DNA from: Alviniconcha marisindica
Lineage: Eukaryota; Mollusca; Gastropoda; Provannidae
Direction: 5' to 3'
DNA: 64,000 nt
Assembly: GCA_018857735.1 (NCBI GenBank)
Contig: JABMCL010000934.1
Coordinates: forward strand, 330,001 to 394,000
The notes under the pieces were generated by a model, which did no database searches, was not told where the DNA came from, and saw only the letters and a program-made list of their open reading frames with translations. Positions 57,835 through 64,000 of the stretch are shown piece after piece (position 1 is the first letter of the stretch; each line of letters begins with the position of its first letter). Both the position numbers and the translations under genes were made by a program.

Positions 57835-58135
57835 CCACCACAGCAACAAGACACCACCATACCAACAAGACACCACCAAACCAACGAGACGCCACACCAA
57901 CAAGACACTGTCATGCCAACAAGACACCACCACACCAAAAAAGACACCACACCAACATGACACCGCCCCGACAAGACACCACCACACCAACCACACACCA
58001 CCACACCAGGACAACACCACCACACCAAGACACCATCACACCAACAAGACACCACACCAACAAGACACCACCACACCAATGAGACACCACCACACCAACA
58101 AGACACCACCACACCAACAAAACACCACACCAAGA
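57835..58135. repeat. 12- to 24-bp CACCACACCAACAAGACA minisatellite
   Basis: Degenerate; occupies most of a short intron (57788-58223). Confidence 0.88.
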
Positions 58136-58223
58136 CCACACTGTATGCTCTTCTCTGTCCATGTCACTGAATCCTGACTCCATTAAAATGGCTGCCCCGA
58201 GCCAAAGAAGGAAGAGAACTCAC

Positions 58224-58432
58224 CAGGCAAGAGTTTCCTCAGCGGACAGATTCCTGAGCACCTCCATGACAGAAGCCGACATGTCTGTGTTGGGCTGTGA
58301 GCGAGTGAGGTTGATGTGGAGACCCAGCTCCTCCAGGCGCGACAGAATGGCCTCCTCTTTCGACTGGGACACCAACACTCTCAGCAGGGCCAGAACCAGG
58401 CACATCCAGCGCTCCACGCCACGCACACTCTC
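58224..58432 (-). CDS. HTT: HTT exon (ESVRGVERW...ETLAW)
   Basis: Starts after CAACAG, ends TG|GTGAGT. 209 nt, phase 0 in and phase 2 out. Reads ESVRGVERWMCLVLALLR then LVSQSKEEAILSRLEELG, matching human HTT [33 protein letters not shown]; the end NLSAEETLA matches human NLPEETFS. This is part of the bridge between the two HEAT domains. The acceptor and the first 20-odd exon bases are amplified in the array directly upstream (58433-60430). Confidence 0.95.
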
Positions 58433-60430
58433 CTGTTGATCAGACACTCACTGATTACATCTAGTGCTCCACGCCACGCACACTCTCCTGTTGATCAGAC
58501 ACTGATTACATCTAGTGCTCCACGCCACGCGCACTCTCCTGTTGATCAGACACTGATTACATCTAGTGCTCCACGCCACGCACACTCTCCTGTTGATCAG
58601 ACACTGATTACATCTAGTGCTCCACGCCACGCACACTCTCCTGTTGATCAGACACTGATTACATCTAGTGCTCCACGCCACGCACACTCTCCTGTTGATC
58701 AGACACTGATTACATCTAGTGCTCCACGCCACGCACACTCTCCTGTTGATCAGACACTCATTACATCTAGCGCTCCACGCCACGCACACTCTCCTGTTGA
58801 TCAGACACTCATTACATCTAGTGCTCCACACCACGCACACTCTCCTGTTGATCAGACACTCACTGATTACATCTAGTGCTCCACGCCACGCACACTCTCC
58901 TGTTGATCAGACACTGATTACATCTAGTGCTCCACACCACATGCACTCTCCTCTTGATCAGACACTCACTGATTACATCTAGTGCTCCACGCCACGCACA
59001 CTCTCCTGTTGATCAGACACTCACTGATTACATCTAGTGCTCCACGCCACGCACACTCTCCTGTTGATCAGACACTGATTACATCTAGTGCTCCACACCA
59101 CATGCACTCTCCTCTTGATCAGACACTCACTGATTACATCTAGTGCTCCACGCCACGCACACTCTCCTGTTGATCAGACACTGATTACATCTAGTGCTCC
59201 ACACCACATGCACTCTCCTGTTGATCAGACACTCACTGATTACATCTAGTGCTCCACGCCATGCACACTCTCCTGTTGATCAGACACTGATTACATCTAG
59301 TGCTCCACACCACGCACACTCTCCTGTTGATCAGACACTGATTACATCTAGTGCTCCACACCACGCACACTCTCCTGTTGATCAGACACTGATTACATCT
59401 AGTGCTCCACACCACATGCACTCTCCTCTTGATCAGACACTCACTGATTACATCTAGTGCTCCACGCCACGCACACTCTCCTGTTGATCAGACACTGATT
59501 ACATCTAGTGCTCCACACCACATGCACTCTCCTGTTGATCAGACACTGATTACATCTAGTGCTCCACACCACATGCACTCTCCTGTTGATCAGACACTGA
59601 TTACATCTAGTGCTCCACACCACATGCACTCTCCTGTTGATCAGACACTCACTGATTACATCTAGTGCTCCACACCACATGCACTCTCCTGTTGATCAGA
59701 CACTCACTGATTACATCTAGTGCTCCACACCATGCACACTCTCCTGTTGATCAGACACTGATTACATCTAGTGCTCCACACCACATGCACTCTCCTGTTG
59801 ATCAGACACTCACTGATTACATCTAGTGCTCCACGCCAGCACACTCTCCTGTTGATCAGACACTCACTGATTACATCTAGTGCTCCACGCCATGCACACT
59901 CTCCTGTTGATCAGACACTGATTACATCTAGTGCTCCACGCCATGCACACTCTCCTGTTGATCAGACACTCACTGATTACATCTAGTGCTCCACGCCATG
60001 CACACTCTCCTGTTGATCAGACACTCACTGATTACATCTAGTGCTCCACACCAGCATCACTCTCCTGTTGATCAGACACTCACTGATTACATCTAGTGCT
60101 CCACGCCATGCACACTCTCCTGTTGATCAGACACTGATTACATCTAGTGCTCCACCCATGCACACTCTCCTGTTGATCAGACACTCACTGATTACATCTA
60201 GTGCTCCACGCCATGCACACTCTCCTGTTGATCAGACACTGATTACATCTAGTGCTCCACCCATGACACTCTCCTGTTGATCAGACACTCACTGATTACA
60301 TCTAGTGCTCCACGCCATGCACACTCTCCTGTTGATTCAGACACCCCTGATTACATCAGTGCTCCACACCATGCACACTCTCCTGTTGATCAGACACTCA
60401 CTGATTACATCAGTGCTCCACGCAAATGCA
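58433..60430 (-). repeat. 51/55-bp acceptor-copy array of the HTT exon at 58224-58432
   Basis: About 37 units in 2 kb. Minus strand AGTGTCTGATCAACAG|GAGA then GTGTGCGTGGCGTGGAGC; acceptor and the first 22 exon bases are copied. The 4-bp CACT insertion distinguishes two interspersed forms. The HTT frame meets TAG in each unit, so only the exon-proximal acceptor can give an intact protein. Confidence 0.96.
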
Positions 60431-61339
60431 CACTCTCTGTTGACAGACACTCTGATCACATCTAGTGCTCCAAGACAGCACACTCTCCGTGACAGAGACT
60501 TACACACTGATGCTGACAGCAGCACACTTCACTGACAGACACCTGATGCACGAACACCCTAGTGCAGCTTACGCACACTTCACTGATCAGACACCACTGA
60601 TTACATCCACTGTGCTCAAGACTTACCACACTCTCCGATTGACGACACTCATGACTTAACCACTCCATGCTGACAACTTCCGACACCCCATGTGACAAGA
60701 ACACTTACCACACTGATGCTCACAAGACTTACACACTGATTGACAGAAGACTTACACACTGATGCTGACAAAGACTTACCACTGATCTGACAAGACACCA
60801 CTGATCTACAAGAGCTTACCACACTGACTGACAAGACTTACCACACTGACACTGAAAAGACTTACCAGACTGATGCTGACAAGACTTACCACACTGATGC
60901 TGACAAGAAGACTTACCACACTGATGCTGACAAGAAGACTTACCACACTGATACTGACAAGACTTACCACACTGATGCTGACAAGAAGACTTACCACACT
61001 GATGCTGACAAGACTTACCACACTGACACTGACAAGACTTACCACACTGATGCTGACAAGACTTACCACACTGATGCTGACAAGAAGACTTACCACATGA
61101 TGCACAAGCTCACAGACTAAGAACACTGATGCTACAAGATTACCACACTGATGCTGACAGATAGCACACTGATCTGACAAGACTTACCACACTGACATGA
61201 CAAGACTTACCACACTGGCTGACTTCACATGGAAAGACTGCACACTGATGTCACAAGATAACACTGATACGCAGATCCACACTGGCTGACAGCTAGCAAT
61301 GATTTCACAAGATTACAAACATGTGTCAGGAATGACACT
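60431..61339 (-). repeat. Decayed 24-bp array with TGTG|GTAAGTC donors
   Basis: Core 60800-61110 has about 14 units, minus strand TCAGTGTGGTAAGTCTTGTC AGCA-like, each with a GTG|GTAAGT donor motif. Flanks 60431-60800 and 61110-61339 are ragged with many single-base indels, as expected for uncorrected long-read sequence or rapid decay. Confidence 0.75.
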
Positions 61340-61381
61340 GGTGAGCCACAGATTCAAACAGACGATGCAGAATGTCCAGAC
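61340..61381 (-). CDS. HTT: Tentative HTT exon (LDILHRLFES)
   Basis: After acceptor CAGCCAG the minus strand reads (G)LDILHRLFESVAHQ, similar to human HTT PVDMLLRSMF in the bridge region. The acceptor neighbourhood is tandemly copied upstream (61382-61680), as at firm HTT exons. I cannot place a donor of the right phase: the downstream sequence is irregular, as if mis-assembled, though the neighbouring array repeats a donor-like TGTG|GTAAGT. The 3' edge is therefore approximate. Confidence 0.4.
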
Positions 61382-61690
61382 CTGGCTGACTGTCTACAAT
61401 GACCTGTCACATCACAATAAAACATGATGCAGAATGTCCACACCTGGCGGACTGTCTGCAATGACCTGTCACACCACAATAAAACATGATGCAGATGTCC
61501 ACACCTGGCTGACTGTCCACAGTGACTGGACACACCACAATCAGACAGACAATTAATGCAGAATGTCCACACCTGGCTGGCTGTACACTGCTATCTGTCA
61601 CAATCAAACAAACGATGTAGAATGCCCACACCTGGCTGTCTGTCTACAGTTACAGGACACACCATAATCAAACATGTAAAACAACAGTAA
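61382..61690 (-). repeat. About 62-bp acceptor-copy array of the tentative exon at 61340
   Basis: Four to five units; minus strand CAGTCAGCCAG|GTGTGGACATT then CTGCATC, copying acceptor and LDILH start. Confidence 0.75.
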
Positions 61691-61877
61691 ACCAGACATG
61701 CCCACATATTTGCAACTGCCTGAGTAATAACATGCATCCCATCACAGGTGAACATTTATTACTAGATCAGAAGACTTGAACTTGACATCTGTGAAGTTCA
61801 TTACAGATTTCTAAATAATGCAAGAATATAATAATGCCAGGTATGACAACAAAGACTGCCTAGGGAAAGTAACTTAC

Positions 61878-61905
61878 CAGTGGGGCAGGTGAAGATCTCA
61901 GCTAC
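61878..61905 (-). CDS. HTT: Tentative short HTT exon (VAEIFTCPT)
   Basis: Minus-strand frame reads VAEIFTCPT then G|GTAAGTT, a strong donor in phase 1. It resembles human HTT FEILAPSSLR, and the phase fits the next tentative exon, which begins with the two bases completing Gly. An in-frame TAG lies just upstream, so the exon is either only about 28 nt long (acceptor GGTAG) or its 5' part is displaced. The donor is convincing; the 5' edge is not. Confidence 0.4.
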
Positions 61906-62520
61906 CTACCCAACCAGGCCAGTTCTGTTCTTCTTTCCACCAACTGTATCAGATTTCACTTCAGGTGCCAGATTTTCAGTCACTGTGGCAGTTTTTGTTT
62001 TAAACTTCCACAACAGCAGCATCAGTTTCCTTTGCATCGTCAAATCAACTGACGTAAGTGTCACAGCACGCGACTGGCTTGTCAATTCAATTAAGCTAAT
62101 CACAGGTGAGCTCTCTTCACTCACGGTGAAGCATGGTTCTCTGTTCAGCTTTGGTGTAAGCTCTTTGAAAAAAGCACTGGAGGAAGAAGGCAAGATGAAT
62201 GAAAACAGAAAAATAAGCTAGAAAAGCTACAAACCCAACTCAAAGGAAAGGAAGTGTCTGCCCAAGCACGGATGAAATTTCTGTGGGATGTTGGCAAGTT
62301 TGCAATGCTAGGGGCCACAGTTCCCATGCTGTACAGCAGTGACGATTATTAATTGCTCACACCACCAGTACTGAGAGAGGTACTTTAGGAAAATGTAATT
62401 ATTAGCTTCAGTGTTTTACTGGACTTAATCTCTTGGAAGATTAGTAATGTTCCAAATCTATGTAGCTTTGTGAGAAAAGACCTTTTTTTCTTTTCTTCTT
62501 CTCTGTTCTATTCTAAGCAG
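61906..62520. other. Unassigned sequence, possible foreign exon
   Basis: Minus strand is open from 62193 to 61906 (SLIELTSQSRAVTLTSVD and QRKLMLLLWKFKTKTATV visible) with no family recognised. Plus strand at 62220-62352 reads LEKLQTQLKGKEVSAQARMK then FLWDVGKFAMLGATVPMLYS SDDY-stop, which looks like a natural coiled-coil plus membrane-anchor C terminus, possibly a retroposed gene tail. Function unknown. Confidence 0.35.
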
Positions 62521-62639
62521 TTAAAGTGATACAAGAAACCAATGTTACAAATCCTCCTCCTCCAGGGAGATCAGGCAAAACTGACAGTCTCCACTCCCTT
62601 CTCGTATCCTACCTGTACCCCCACTTTCTGCTCCACTTT

Positions 62640-63128
62640 CTACTCCCCCCTTATCTCCACTGTCGACCCCACTTTCTACCCTTCACAGTCCATCTCACAA
62701 ACTTATCCCACTTTCTACCCTTCACAGTCCATCTCACAAACTTATCCCACTTTCTACCCTTCACAGTCCATCTCACAAACTTATCCCACTTTCTACCCCA
62801 CTTTCTACCCTTCACAGTCCATCTCACAAACTTATCCCACTTTCTACCCTTCACAGTCCATCTCACAAACTTATCCCACTTTCTACCCTTCACAGTCCAT
62901 CTCACAAACTTATCCCACTTTCTACCCTTCACAGTCCATCTCACAAACTTATCCCACTTTCTACCCTTCACAGTCCATCTCACAAACTTATCCCACTTTC
63001 TACCCCACTTTCTACCCTTCACAGTCCATCTCACAAACTTATCCCACTTTCTGCCCTTCACAGTCCATCTCACAAACTTATCCCATTTTCTACCCTTCAC
63101 AATTCATCTCACAAACTTATCGCCCATC
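62640..63128. repeat. 42-bp minisatellite, about 10 copies (two shortened)
   Basis: Unit CACAGTCCATCTCACAAACT then TATCCCACTTTCTACCCTT; two units carry an extra CCACTTTCTAC. Open on both strands. Confidence 0.93.
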
Positions 63129-63179
63129 TTAATCAAAGTGGTTGAGTACCACACACACAGCTCAAAGTGAAAGGGAAAC

Positions 63180-64000
63180 TGCTGGCCTCACTGCTTGCTT
63201 CAGTACTGACATCAGTGACTGTGTGGGTACTACCTACAGCTGCACGTCTTACTTGTTGTTTACTGTTTCAGTGACTGTGTGGGTACTACCTACAGTTGCA
63301 CGTCTTGCTTGTTGTTTACAGTTTCAGTGACTGTGTGGGTACTACCTACAGCTGCACGTCTTACTTGTTGTTTACTGTTTCAGTGACTGTGTGGGTACTA
63401 CCTACAGCTGCACGTCTTACTTGTTGTTTACTGTTTCAGTGACTGTGTGGGTACTACCTACAGCTGCGCGTCTTACTTGTTGTTTACAGTTTCAGTGACT
63501 GTGTGGGTACTACCTACAGCTGCACGTCTTACTTGTTGTTTACTGTTTCAGTGACTGTGTGGGTACTACCTACAGCTGCACGTCTTACTTGTTGTTTACT
63601 GTTTCAGTGACTGTGTGGGTACTACCTAGAGCTGCACGTCTTACTTGTTGTTTACAGTTTCAGTGACTGTGTGGGTACTACCTACAGCTGCATATGTCTT
63701 ACTTGTTGTTTACTGTTTCAGTGACTGTGTGGGTACTACCTACAGCTGCATATGTCTTACTTTGTTTACAGTTTCAGTGACTGTGTGGGTACTACCTACA
63801 GCTGCATACGTCTTACTTGTTGTTTACTGTTTCAGTGACTGTGTGGGTACTACCTACAGCTGCACGTCTTACTTGTTGTTTACAGTTTCAGTGACTGTGT
63901 GGGTACTACCTAGAGCTGCATACGTCTTACTTGTTGTTTACAGTTTCAGTGACTGTGTGGGTACTACCTACAGCTGCATATGTCTTACTTGTTGTTTACG
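63180..64000. repeat. About 56-bp minisatellite running off the right edge
   Basis: About 14 units CAGTGACTGTGTGGGTACTA, CCTACAGCTGCACGTCTTAC then TTGTTGTTTACTGTTT. Minus strand carries AACAA|GTAAGACG and GTAG|GTAGTACC in each unit, donor-like; the parent exon, if any, would be outside the window. Confidence 0.92.

Noticed and set aside
62640..63128. KWDKFVRWTVKGR repeat as a tandem copy of the HTT segment DKWKRLSRQ
   Set aside because: Resemblance is limited to about four residues and no acceptor or donor of suitable phase is evident.

Overview
The window is eukaryotic and intron-rich, with very long tandem repeats, microsatellites, LINE remnants and decayed DNA transposons. Gene content and repeat style suggest a lophotrochozoan, most likely a gastropod mollusc (inference). 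There is one recognisable host gene: the 3' half of huntingtin (HTT), on the minus strand, running from about 61.9 kb (5') to 193 (3') and leaving the window at both ends. I placed 27 exons by reading the minus strand against human huntingtin as I remember it. All have AG/GT borders. Reading phases chain from exon to exon across 26 exon joins, with a single one-base conflict inside one exon (21454-21566). Two further short exons at 61.3-61.9 kb are tentative. The 27 exons total about 4.0 kb (about 1,347 codons), matching the span of human HTT from about residue 1700 to 3020, which is the bridge and most of the C-terminal HEAT domain. About 120 C-terminal residues and the whole N-terminal half, including any polyQ tract, lie outside.

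The striking feature is intron architecture. Most introns carry minisatellites (unit 28-75 bp) abutting an exon, and in at least 17 cases the unit is a copy of that exon's own edge with its splice donor or acceptor. The spliceosome therefore faces rows of about 3 to 37 near-identical splice sites. Two introns (35950-36263 and 51719-52576) consist of an array of the downstream acceptor joined to an array of the upstream donor, with almost nothing else. Some units are 42 bp and stay open in the HTT frame (2405-3133; 16260-16950; 55046-55549), so use of distal sites would add multiples of 14 codons.

Layout, left to right: 0-3.7 kb last three exons in view, their arrays, a reverse-transcriptase scrap and a foldback element with hammerhead-like cores; 3.7-10.8 kb a giant intron with a 3-kb array of 34-bp units; 10.8-28.4 kb densely packed exons (C-HEAT) with arrays; 28.4-36.4 kb exons for the middle of the region plus a LINE tail; 36.4-44.4 kb a LINE with an internal minisatellite and a 2.2-kb terminal-inverted-repeat element, both inserted in HTT arrays; 44.4-54.8 kb long minisatellites, another LINE and a THAP-domain element; 54.8-61.9 kb bridge-domain exons, including an array interrupted by a 1.5-kb hAT-like element; 61.9-64 kb repeats and unassigned sequence.

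No rRNA, tRNA, CRISPR, operon or prokaryotic signal was seen. Most long open frames are translations of tandem repeats, not genes. Human residue positions and family matches are from memory and by eye; no search was run.
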